Source: Clostridiales bacterium (lineage in GTDB: Bacteria; Bacillota; Clostridia; Christensenellales; UMGS416). Taken from it: DNA of 9,110 bases. Positions 1 through 5,401 of the stretch are shown here, piece by piece. The position numbers and the translations under genes were made by a program. Under the pieces are notes generated by a model, which was not told the DNA's origin, did no database searches, and saw only the letters and a list, made by a program, of their open reading frames with translations. The stretch spans positions 1-9,110 of the forward strand of contig JAAYXU010000182.1 of NCBI GenBank assembly GCA_012515725.1, in the 5' to 3' direction. Positions within the stretch are counted from its first letter, which is position 1; the number at the start of each line of letters is the position of its first letter.

Positions 1-209
1 CCCAAGGCTTATAAAGCCGACGAGCGATCGCGGGCGGCGAGTGCAGGTGGACGGTAGTTATATTTCAAGCACATCACAGAAATATTCATACACTTTATTT
101 TATTTAACCATGCCTTAAAATATTTGCTTTCCCTTAGACTCCCTTATACAAATGCTTTCGTAACTGCCATTTTGCAGAGAATAAATGCCGCCGCCCTATG
201 GGTGCAGCC
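1..209. other. AT-rich intergenic region upstream of the sugar kinase
   Basis: Bases 1-57 are GC-rich and can be read in frame 1 as a short tail ending at TAG 55-57 (PKAYKADERSRAASAGGR). This could be the end of a + strand gene lying to the left, but 18 codons do not prove it. From about 58 to 200 the sequence is strongly AT-rich, unlike the genes, has stops in all frames, and contains no convincing terminator hairpin with a T-run. TTTGCAGA at 171-178 recurs at 216-223 inside the kinase promoter. Confidence 0.5.
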
Positions 210-219
210 CAAACGTTTG
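210..219. promoter_or_regulatory. Palindromic LacI-family-like operator overlapping the -35 element
   Basis: CAAACGTTTG is a perfect 10-bp palindrome with the central CG and AAACGTTT core usual for LacI/GalR-family operators. It covers the left part of the -35 hexamer (216-221), where a bound repressor would block RNA polymerase. Bases 208-221 also match a CcpA cre-type site well in the right half (CGTTTGCA) and poorly in the left. The regulator is not encoded in this window. The role is inferred from motif and position in front of a sugar kinase. Confidence 0.45.
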
Positions 220-244
220 CAGAATATGCCGTACGCGGTATAAT
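216..244 (+). promoter_or_regulatory. Sigma-A-type promoter of the sugar kinase
   Basis: A perfect -10 hexamer TATAAT lies at 239-244. The -35 candidate TTTGCA at 216-221 matches four of six consensus positions and is separated by 17 bp, the best spacing. Transcription should begin near 250-252, in or at the edge of the hairpin at 249-272. This is the strongest promoter in the window. Confidence 0.7.
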
Positions 245-248
245 GAAA

Positions 249-272
249 GCGGCCGCACGTACTTGCGGCCGC
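249..272 (+). promoter_or_regulatory. 5'-leader hairpin adjoining the Shine-Dalgarno sequence
   Basis: GCGGCCGCA (249-257) pairs perfectly with TGCGGCCGC (264-272) around a 6-nt loop, giving a very GC-rich 9-bp stem. It starts at about the predicted transcription start, and its last base touches AGGAGG at 273-278. No T-run follows, so it is not a terminator. A hairpin at the extreme 5' end can protect mRNA from decay, and one touching the ribosome site can modulate initiation; which applies here is not known. Each arm is itself an 8-bp palindrome. Confidence 0.55.
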
Positions 273-327
273 AGGAGGTACGCGTTTGGAGCCAAACGAT
301 GCCACTATTCGCATGGGAGGCGGTACG

Positions 328-1848
328 ATGCCTGAATATATACTGACGTTTGACCTGGGCACCACTGGAAACAAGGCGGCGCTCATCGACCGGGAAGGAA
401 ACGTATTTAGAACGGTGACCTCGGGCTACGGCGTGGACTACCCAAAGCCCGGCTGGGCCAGCCAGCGCGCCGAGGCCTTTATAGAAAGCTGCGCTGCGGC
501 CTGCCGCGTACTGCTTGAGGGAGTAGACCCGGCGGATATCGCCTGCATCGGCCTGTCGGGTACGATGAACGGCTGTCTGCCCGTGGATGAATCGGGCAAC
601 CCGCTGTACCCGCATATAATTCACGCGGATACGCGCTCCGCCGGGCAGGCCCGCATGATGGAGCAAACCGGCGTGGACTGGTATAGCCTCACCGGAAACA
701 GGGCCTCGCCGCGCGGATCGGCGGCTAAGGCGCTCTGGCTACGGGATGAGCGGCCCCAGGTGTATCGCCGGACGCGCTGGTTTCTGCAGACCAAGGATTT
801 TGTACGCGGGTGGCTGACAGGAGACTGGGGTGCGACCGACCTCTCGGACGGCGCGCTTACGGGCATGATGGACATTAACGGGAGGCGCTGGGCCGGGGAC
901 GCGCTGCGCGAGTGCGGCATCGACATCGATAAGCTGCCCCGTATCCGCAGGTCCGACACGGTCGCGGGCGCGCTGACGGGGGAGGCCGCGCGGGCGCTGG
1001 GACTCAGGGCGGGCGTCCCCGTTTCGGTGGGCGGCGGCGACGGCGCGTGCGCCGCGGCCGGCGCGGGTCTTTGCCAGGACGGGCAGGCGTACTGCTGCCT
1101 CGGCTCCACCGCGTGGATATCTGTCATGACCGGGCGGGTGCTCGACGCTGACGCGCGGCGCTTCGTGCACTATTTCGATCTGAGCGGTGCGCACGTCATT
1201 CCCACCGGGACAGTGCAATCGGCCGCGTCGGCTTTCGACTGGGCGCTCTCGGCGCTCGGTATGAGCGGTATCTCCGAAGCCGCGCGGCTTGCCGCCGACG
1301 CGCCTCCCGGAGCCGGGGGCGTGCTGTTCGCGCCGTATCTGCAAGGGGAGCGCACTCCCTGGTGGGACGACGAGGTGCGAGGTGCGTTCGTGGGACTGTC
1401 GTCCGGGCATACCCGGAGTCATATGATGCGCGCCGTGTACGAGGGCGTTGCCTGTGCGCTGCGCTCGGTGCTGGGGGTGTTCGCGCAAAGCGGCGCGCGT
1501 CCCGATGCGCTCACGGTGCTTGGCGGCGGCGCGCAGTCGGAGCTCTGGCTGCGCGTCCTGGCCGATATAGCAGGGATACGCCTGCTACCCCACCGCGATC
1601 CGGGCGTCGCCACCTCGCTGGGCGCTGCGCTCGCGGCCGGGGTGGCTGTCGGTTTCTGGAGCGGATGGCGCGAGGCGGCGCGGATACCGGCGCTGTCGGC
1701 CCCGGTCGATCCCGACCCGGTCCGCTCGGCGGCATACCGCGGCGTGTGGGAGGCGTACGACAAGCTGTACGAGGCTCTGCGTATCGTGACCCCGGCCCTG
1801 TCCGCGCTGCGCCGTCAGAGCGGAAGTCATGACGATTCGGCGGTTTAG
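328..1848 (+). CDS. FGGY-family carbohydrate kinase, xylulokinase-like
   Basis: Cytoplasmic ATP-dependent kinase expected to phosphorylate a pentulose or related sugar. From ATG 328 it is 506 aa, close to the usual xylulokinase length. The first phosphate-binding loop is at residues 3-13 (YILTFDLGTTG). The sugar-site region is TMNG at 79-82. The likely catalytic Asp is D238 in GGGDGACAAAGAG, followed by the GSTAW nucleotide-site stretch. The C-terminal FGGY domain carries GERTPWW, a GAFVGLSSGHTRSHMMRAV segment matching FGGY signature 2, and the adenosine motif GGGAQS. In E. coli XylB the xylulose-contacting pair is Met-His; here it is Met-Asn, so the substrate may not be xylulose. Start: ATG 328 has GGGAGG 7 nt upstream and fits family N-termini. 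TTG 286, in the same frame with AGGAGG (273-278) 7 nt upstream, would add 14 residues and cannot be excluded. The gene is probably expressed alone from the promoter at 216-244. Confidence 0.9.
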   Translation: MPEYILTFDLGTTGNKAALIDREGNVFRTVTSGYGVDYPKPGWASQRAEAFIESCAAACRVLLEGVDPADIACIGLSGTMNGCLPVDESGNPLYPHIIHADTRSAGQARMMEQTGVDWYSLTGNRASPRGSAAKALWLRDERPQVYRRTRWFLQTKDFVRGWLTGDWGATDLSDGALTGMMDINGRRWAGDALRECGIDIDKLPRIRRSDTVAGALTGEAARALGLRAGVPVSVGGGDGACAAAGAGLCQDGQAYCCLGSTAWISVMTGRVLDADARRFVHYFDLSGAHVIPTGTVQSAASAFDWALSALGMSGISEAARLAADAPPGAGGVLFAPYLQGERTPWWDDEVRGAFVGLSSGHTRSHMMRAVYEGVACALRSVLGVFAQSGARPDALTVLGGGAQSELWLRVLADIAGIRLLPHRDPGVATSLGAALAAGVAVGFWSGWREAARIPALSAPVDPDPVRSAAYRGVWEAYDKLYEALRIVTPALSALRRQSGSHDDSAV

Positions 1849-1974
1849 GGGTATGAAATGCCACCTTATAAGTGGTTTTGGATTATATTTTATTGCACTC
1901 ATATACCGCTTGTGATACAATGTCGCGTGGACGTTTACACAGACGGATGGCGGGCGTGCAAAGGAGTATGGGCG
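1849..1974. other. AT-rich spacer between the kinase and the epimerase-like gene
   Basis: The reading frame of the next gene stays open back to ATG 1858, but bases 1858-1974 are AT-rich, encode an unlikely peptide rich in W, F, Y and I, and contain a promoter and a good ribosome site for ATG 1975. They are therefore read as noncoding. The short inverted repeat CCAC/GTGG (1861-1875) followed by TTTT is too weak to be called a terminator. Confidence 0.6.
1893..1921 (+). promoter_or_regulatory. Extended -10 promoter of the DUF4432 gene
   Basis: The -10 is TACAAT at 1916-1921, five of six consensus, preceded by TGA so that it forms an extended -10 (TGn). A weak -35, TTGCAC at 1893-1898, lies 17 bp upstream. 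Transcription would begin near 1928. The motif ACGTTTACA at 1931-1939, just after the start point, resembles the operator of the kinase promoter. Confidence 0.6.
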
Positions 1975-2973
1975 ATGCGGCGGCAGTATGATATGCGCTA
2001 TGTCGGACATCCGGCACAGATGGGCGGCGTGATGCGCTTTGTGTATGTCGGCGGACGCGCGGACGGGATTCGGGCGGCCAGGGTAAATACCGGCGGAGGA
2101 CTCGAGTACACGGTGCTGGAAAGCCGCGCGATGGATCTGTATGATCTCTCCTTCGGCGGCGTCAATTGCGCGTTCCTCTCAAAACCCGGCCTCGTCCATC
2201 CAGCGTACTTTTCCGCGATGGAGGGGGAGTTCATGCGCTCCTTCCCGGCCGGTATGCTCTACACGTGCGGTCTTCTCAATATCGGGCAGCCCCGTCGGGG
2301 TGCGTTCGAGACGATGCCCCAGCACGGTCGTATAGCGGCCACGCCCGCCGAGGAATTCTCAGCCGGTATCGACCGGGAGTCGGGCCGGATCGTGTTGGAG
2401 GGGGTCATGCGGCAGGCCGCGCTTTTTCATGACCGGCTCACGCTGCGGCGTCGCATCGAATCGGAGATGGGCGGCGCGTCGCTTCGCATCGAGGACACGG
2501 TGACCAACGAGGGATTCGAGCCGGCCGACATACGTCTTTTGTACCACTTCAACTTCGGCTGGCCGCTCCTTGCCGAGGACGCCCGCCTTGTGATCGATTC
2601 GCAGAGCGTCGATCCCTCCACGCCCGACGCCCAGCGGGGGCTGGGCCGGTGGGATCGCTTCGAGGAGCCTTCGTCGCCCCGGCCCGAGGAGGTATTCTTC
2701 CATACGCCCCGGCCCGATGAGCGCGGTCTGGCGCGCGCCGAGCTAGTCCACGAATCGCTGGGTATGGGCATGCGGCTGTCCTGGAAGACCGATACGCTTC
2801 CCTATATGGTCGAGTGGAAATCGATGCAGTCGGGGGATTACGCTCTGGGACTGGAGCCTGCCACGCTGCGGTTCGACCGGGCCGACGAGCCCAGACCCCC
2901 GCTTGCGCCGGGCGCGCAGCGCGTATTTAGCATGACTCTTGAAGCATTCCGATGCCAGTCAGGCAGGGCCTGA
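1975..2973 (+). CDS. DUF4432 / aldose 1-epimerase-like protein
   Basis: A 332-aa soluble protein of the galactose-mutarotase-like superfamily, DUF4432 branch. Supporting stretches are YHFNFGWPLL (residues 190-199) and the C-terminal EWKSMQSGDYALGLEPATLR. His191 and Glu294 are the natural candidates for the catalytic His and Glu of mutarotases. Members are expected to act on the anomeric or epimeric carbon of a free sugar, but the DUF4432 reaction is not established to my knowledge. Start: ATG 1975 has AAGGAG (1961-1966) 8 nt upstream, and the protein then begins MRRQYDMRYVGHPAQMGG; the in-frame ATG 1858 would precede the promoter. It lies after an FGGY kinase but has its own promoter. A role in the same sugar route is inferred from adjacency and from a shared upstream motif. 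Confidence 0.85.
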   Translation: MRRQYDMRYVGHPAQMGGVMRFVYVGGRADGIRAARVNTGGGLEYTVLESRAMDLYDLSFGGVNCAFLSKPGLVHPAYFSAMEGEFMRSFPAGMLYTCGLLNIGQPRRGAFETMPQHGRIAATPAEEFSAGIDRESGRIVLEGVMRQAALFHDRLTLRRRIESEMGGASLRIEDTVTNEGFEPADIRLLYHFNFGWPLLAEDARLVIDSQSVDPSTPDAQRGLGRWDRFEEPSSPRPEEVFFHTPRPDERGLARAELVHESLGMGMRLSWKTDTLPYMVEWKSMQSGDYALGLEPATLRFDRADEPRPPLAPGAQRVFSMTLEAFRCQSGRA

Positions 2974-2974
2974 C
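2958..2974 (+). other. Hairpin spanning the stop codon of the DUF4432 gene
   Basis: GTCAGGC (2958-2964) and GCCTGAC (2968-2974) form a perfect 7-bp stem with a 3-nt loop, enclosing the TGA stop at 2971-2973. Only CCG and then TTTT (2978-2981) follow, so it is a poor terminator by itself. It may act with the stronger hairpin 25 bases further on, or protect the 3' end of the transcript. Confidence 0.35.
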
Positions 2975-2999
2975 CCGTTTTGGCGGTTCATGGTTTTTT

Positions 3000-3030
3000 G
3001 CGGCCCGCGCATTGCGATGGGCGGCTTTTT
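3000..3030 (+). terminator. Rho-independent terminator after the DUF4432 gene
   Basis: GCGGCCC (3000-3006) pairs with GGGCGGC (3019-3025) with a single G-G mismatch. The inner arms CGC (3008-3010) and GCG (3014-3016) continue the stem across a small internal loop, closing on ATT. Five T residues (3026-3030) follow directly. This ends the sugar-gene unit and separates it from the signalling operon. Confidence 0.75.
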
Positions 3031-3040
3031 GTAGTACACT
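3012..3040 (+). promoter_or_regulatory. Possible promoter of the cdaA-containing operon, nested in the terminator
   Basis: TTGCGA (3012-3017) and TACACT (3035-3040) each match four of six consensus positions of a sigma-A promoter and are 17 bp apart. An alternative -10, TGTAAT, lies at 3040-3045. Some promoter is expected here because a terminator precedes and a run of closely spaced genes follows. Neither candidate is strong, and a sporulation or stress sigma factor could be used instead. Confidence 0.35.
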
Positions 3041-3065
3041 GTAATCAGGCGATGGAGGCAATGGA

Positions 3066-3335
3066 TTGAACCGGAAGCATGCGCTGCAACGCGAGCGCGA
3101 AGGGTTGGAAACCGAAAGAGCGCAGCTGCAGAAAAAGATTCATGACACCGAGCAGAAAATGAACGAGATGTACTCCGGCATCCTGCGCCAGCGCGGGAAA
3201 CCCTATGGCAAGAGTGACCGAGATCCGGACATACTCAGGATTTCCGCTCAGAATGATCGGCTGATTGCCCGCTATTACGAGCTGACGCAGCGGATTGGCC
3301 AGCTCGATAAGGAAATCGACGCGGCCGGAAAATAA
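3066..3335 (+). CDS. Small helical protein resembling Spo0E-like phosphatases
   Basis: An 89-aa, highly charged protein predicted to be two helices. Helix 1 (about 7-42) is coiled-coil-like; a Gly/Pro-rich turn GKPYGK (44-49) leads to helix 2 (about 54-86). Helix 2 contains ILRISAQNDRLIARYY. Spo0E-family proteins, which dephosphorylate Spo0A~P, share a two-helix fold and a SQELD-like signature followed by a xLIxxYY-type stretch. Here the signature reads S60-A-Q-N-D64, keeping the Ser and Asp. The resemblance is convincing in layout but degenerate in motif, and the protein is longer at its N terminus than typical members. The start is TTG 3066, with GGAGG (3054-3058) 7 nt upstream; ATG 3061 is out of frame and stops after two codons. 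It is the first gene of the probable operon, 41 nt before the phosphatase. Alternative: an unrelated coiled-coil protein. Confidence 0.7.
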   Translation: MNRKHALQREREGLETERAQLQKKIHDTEQKMNEMYSGILRQRGKPYGKSDRDPDILRISAQNDRLIARYYELTQRIGQLDKEIDAAGK

Positions 3336-3376
3336 CCGATATACGCCGGATCGGAATTCGGAAAAGCCGGAGCGAT

Positions 3377-4534
3377 ATGGAACGATTTATGCTTCACAAC
3401 CGGAACCCACAGTTTTTGCAACATGTGATGGACAGCCTGGCCGATATGACGCGGGTGGTGAACAGCCGTGGCGAGACGGTCTGGATGAACGACCGGATGC
3501 GGCGGATACTGGACGGGGCAAGCCCGGGCGATCCGGAGGGCGGTTTTGAGGAAAGCCCGTGCGCCCGTGCGATGGTGAAGGGACGCGCCCACTCGGTGAC
3601 CCGGAGATACCGCGGCCGTACATACAAGGTCACGGCGTCCCCGCTGTGCGACTGGGAAGGCGGCGCGGCTTTCGCTATCGAGGTGTGGCGGGACGTGACA
3701 GGCGAGATGCGTATGCGCGACCGTATCATCAGCCAGAACCGGAAACTCACGCAGGATCTTCTCTTCGCCCGAAGACTGCAGCAGGCGCTGCTGCCCGACC
3801 GCATGCCTAAGGCGAACCAGTATTTTTTTGATGCGCTCTACCATCCATGCGAGGCGGTGGGCGGCGACTTTTATGATCTTTTTTCGGTCGGGGACGATAC
3901 GCTCGTATTCTATATCGCAGACGTCGCCGGTCATGGCGTTACCGCCGCGATGCTGACGGTATTCTTCAGCCAGACGGTGCGCTCGGTCTTACACGTGACG
4001 AGGGACGCGGCCACCGACGAAGTGCTGCGCGAGGTGTCGGATCGCTTCTCTCAGATGGGGCTTGAGGAGCATCTCTATATCACGGCCTGGCTTGGCTGCC
4101 TGGACATTGTGACCGGACGTCTGCGCTACAGCAACGCCGGGCACGTCGCGGCGCCGCTCCTGTGGGACGGAAATGATGTGCGGCCGCTGGAGCTACCCGG
4201 CTTGCCGGTATGCCGCTGGACCGAGGACGCGCGCTGCCGCGTGGGAGAAGCCGTGCTTCCTCCGGGCGGCCGTCTGCTTCTTCACACCGACGGGCTGTCG
4301 GACGCGTGGCGCAGTTCGGGAGCGGCCGAGGAGCTCGCCGGATATGAGAGCGCGCGGGAGCTGGCGCGCTCATGCCTGATGACGCAGCCCGAGGAAATCG
4401 TGCTGCCCTCGCTTTGGGATCAGGTGTCCCGGGGAATGGATGAACAGGATATGACCGACGATGTCGCGATGCTGCTTATCGCGCGGGAGCCCGCGGCCGA
4501 CAGCGCGTTCGCGCGCCCGAATCCGGACGGATAG
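3377..4534 (+). CDS. PAS domain / SpoIIE-type PP2C serine phosphatase (RsbU-like)
   Basis: A 385-aa cytoplasmic sensor-phosphatase with no membrane segment. Residues about 8-112 form a PAS-like domain (DMTRVVNSRGETVWMND, ending in EVWRDVTGE). Residues about 112-142 form a linker helix (RRLQQALLPDR), followed by the SpoIIE/RsbU PP2C domain to about 378. Metal-binding acidic positions are visible: D164 in GGDFYD, D182 in ADVAGHG, D305 in HTDG and D361-D362 in TDDVAM; YSNAGH is also intact, so it should be active. Such enzymes usually dephosphorylate a Ser-phosphorylated anti-anti-sigma (STAS) protein, releasing an alternative sigma factor; no such partner is encoded here. The PAS ligand is unknown. 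The start ATG 3377 has only GGAG at a short 4-nt spacing; ATG 3389 is a possible alternative. The stop overlaps the ribosome site of cdaA, 9 nt before its start, suggesting coupled expression. Confidence 0.9.
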   Translation: MERFMLHNRNPQFLQHVMDSLADMTRVVNSRGETVWMNDRMRRILDGASPGDPEGGFEESPCARAMVKGRAHSVTRRYRGRTYKVTASPLCDWEGGAAFAIEVWRDVTGEMRMRDRIISQNRKLTQDLLFARRLQQALLPDRMPKANQYFFDALYHPCEAVGGDFYDLFSVGDDTLVFYIADVAGHGVTAAMLTVFFSQTVRSVLHVTRDAATDEVLREVSDRFSQMGLEEHLYITAWLGCLDIVTGRLRYSNAGHVAAPLLWDGNDVRPLELPGLPVCRWTEDARCRVGEAVLPPGGRLLLHTDGLSDAWRSSGAAEELAGYESARELARSCLMTQPEEIVLPSLWDQVSRGMDEQDMTDDVAMLLIAREPAADSAFARPNPDG

Positions 4535-4543
4535 GAGGAACCC

Positions 4544-5401
4544 ATGCAAAACTTCCTGCGATCGATCATGGATTTCTTCAACCAGTTGGGCGAGTTCGGC
4601 TGGATCGACGTGCTGGATATAATCATCGTAACGGTCGTCATATACCAGCTTCTCAAGCTGACGCGCGAGACCAGAGCCCAGCAGGTCATAAAAGGGTTTG
4701 GCGTCCTCATACTGGCGGCCCAGATCTGCGACTGGGCCAATCTGTCGGCGATTTCCTGGCTGCTTGACTATATCGTAAACGCCGGGGCGATCGTGCTGGT
4801 CATACTCTTTCAACCCGAGCTGCGGCAGGCGCTCGAGCGCATCGGCCGGGGAAAGCTATTCGAAAAAGCGAGCTTCATACCCACCGAAAGCAACAACGTC
4901 TGGGCCGTCGACGAAATAATCCGCGCGATGCAGAACCTCGTCATGAATAAAATCGGCGCGATTGTCGTCATACAGCAGAAAAGCCCGCTGGGAGACATAC
5001 TAAGCAGCGGCACCCGGATCGAGGCCCGGGTCTCCTCCGAGCTACTGGAGAATCTTTTTGTTCCAAATACGCCGCTCCACGACGGCGCGGTCATCATACA
5101 GGGCGGCACGCTTTTAGCGGCCGGATGCTTTCTGCCTATGAGCGCGAACCCCGACATATCGCAGAATCTGGGCAGCCGTCACCGGGCGGCGCTGGGAATT
5201 TCGGAGATCTCCGACGCGCTTGTTATCGTCGCCTCCGAGGAAACCGGCATCATATCGGTAGCCCAGGAGGGCAAGCTCATCCGCTATCTGGACGGAAGCG
5301 GACTGCGGAGCATACTTATGGCGGTATACGCGCCCGACCAGGCGCAAAAGGGGATCAATTCGCTGCTGCACTGGAGGTCGCGCCATGAGAAACGTACTTA
5401 A
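4544..5401 (+). CDS. cdaA: Diadenylate cyclase CdaA
   Basis: Membrane enzyme that condenses two ATP into cyclic di-AMP, the second messenger controlling potassium and osmolyte balance and cell-wall homeostasis in Gram-positive bacteria. It has 285 aa, the normal length. Three N-terminal membrane helices lie at about 20-39, 48-66 and 73-89, followed by the family hallmark FQPELRQALE (89-98) and a cytoplasmic DAC (DisA_N) domain. Both catalytic motifs are intact: DGA at 180-182 (LHDGAVII) and RHR at 212-214 (GSRHRAALG). ATG 4544 has AGGAGG (4533-4538) 5 nt upstream, overlapping the stop of the phosphatase gene. The 3' end overlaps cdaR by 17 nt. No c-di-AMP riboswitch precedes it. The protein itself is ordinary; the upstream neighbours are what is unusual. 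Confidence 0.97.
   Translation: MQNFLRSIMDFFNQLGEFGWIDVLDIIIVTVVIYQLLKLTRETRAQQVIKGFGVLILAAQICDWANLSAISWLLDYIVNAGAIVLVILFQPELRQALERIGRGKLFEKASFIPTESNNVWAVDEIIRAMQNLVMNKIGAIVVIQQKSPLGDILSSGTRIEARVSSELLENLFVPNTPLHDGAVIIQGGTLLAAGCFLPMSANPDISQNLGSRHRAALGISEISDALVIVASEETGIISVAQEGKLIRYLDGSGLRSILMAVYAPDQAQKGINSLLHWRSRHEKRT

Noticed and set aside
249..272. Two NotI recognition sequences 8 bp apart, as from a cloning linker
   Set aside because: They are the arms of a natural-looking hairpin placed sensibly between promoter and ribosome site, and no vector-like sequence flanks them.
299..346. Possible 15-codon leader peptide ahead of and overlapping the kinase start
   Set aside because: Its ATG is about 20 nt from AGGAGG, too far for initiation, and it has no regulatory codon run.
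1861..1879. CCAC/GTGG inverted repeat followed by TTTT after the kinase gene
   Set aside because: A four-base stem is too weak for a Rho-independent terminator.
1858..1974. N-terminal extension of the DUF4432 protein from ATG 1858
   Set aside because: It is AT-rich, contains the promoter, has no family resemblance, and a well-spaced ribosome site serves ATG 1975.
2974..3065. c-di-AMP (ydaO-type) riboswitch ahead of the cdaA operon
   Set aside because: The gap is only about 90 bases, is filled by the terminator and ribosome site, and lacks room for the large conserved aptamer.
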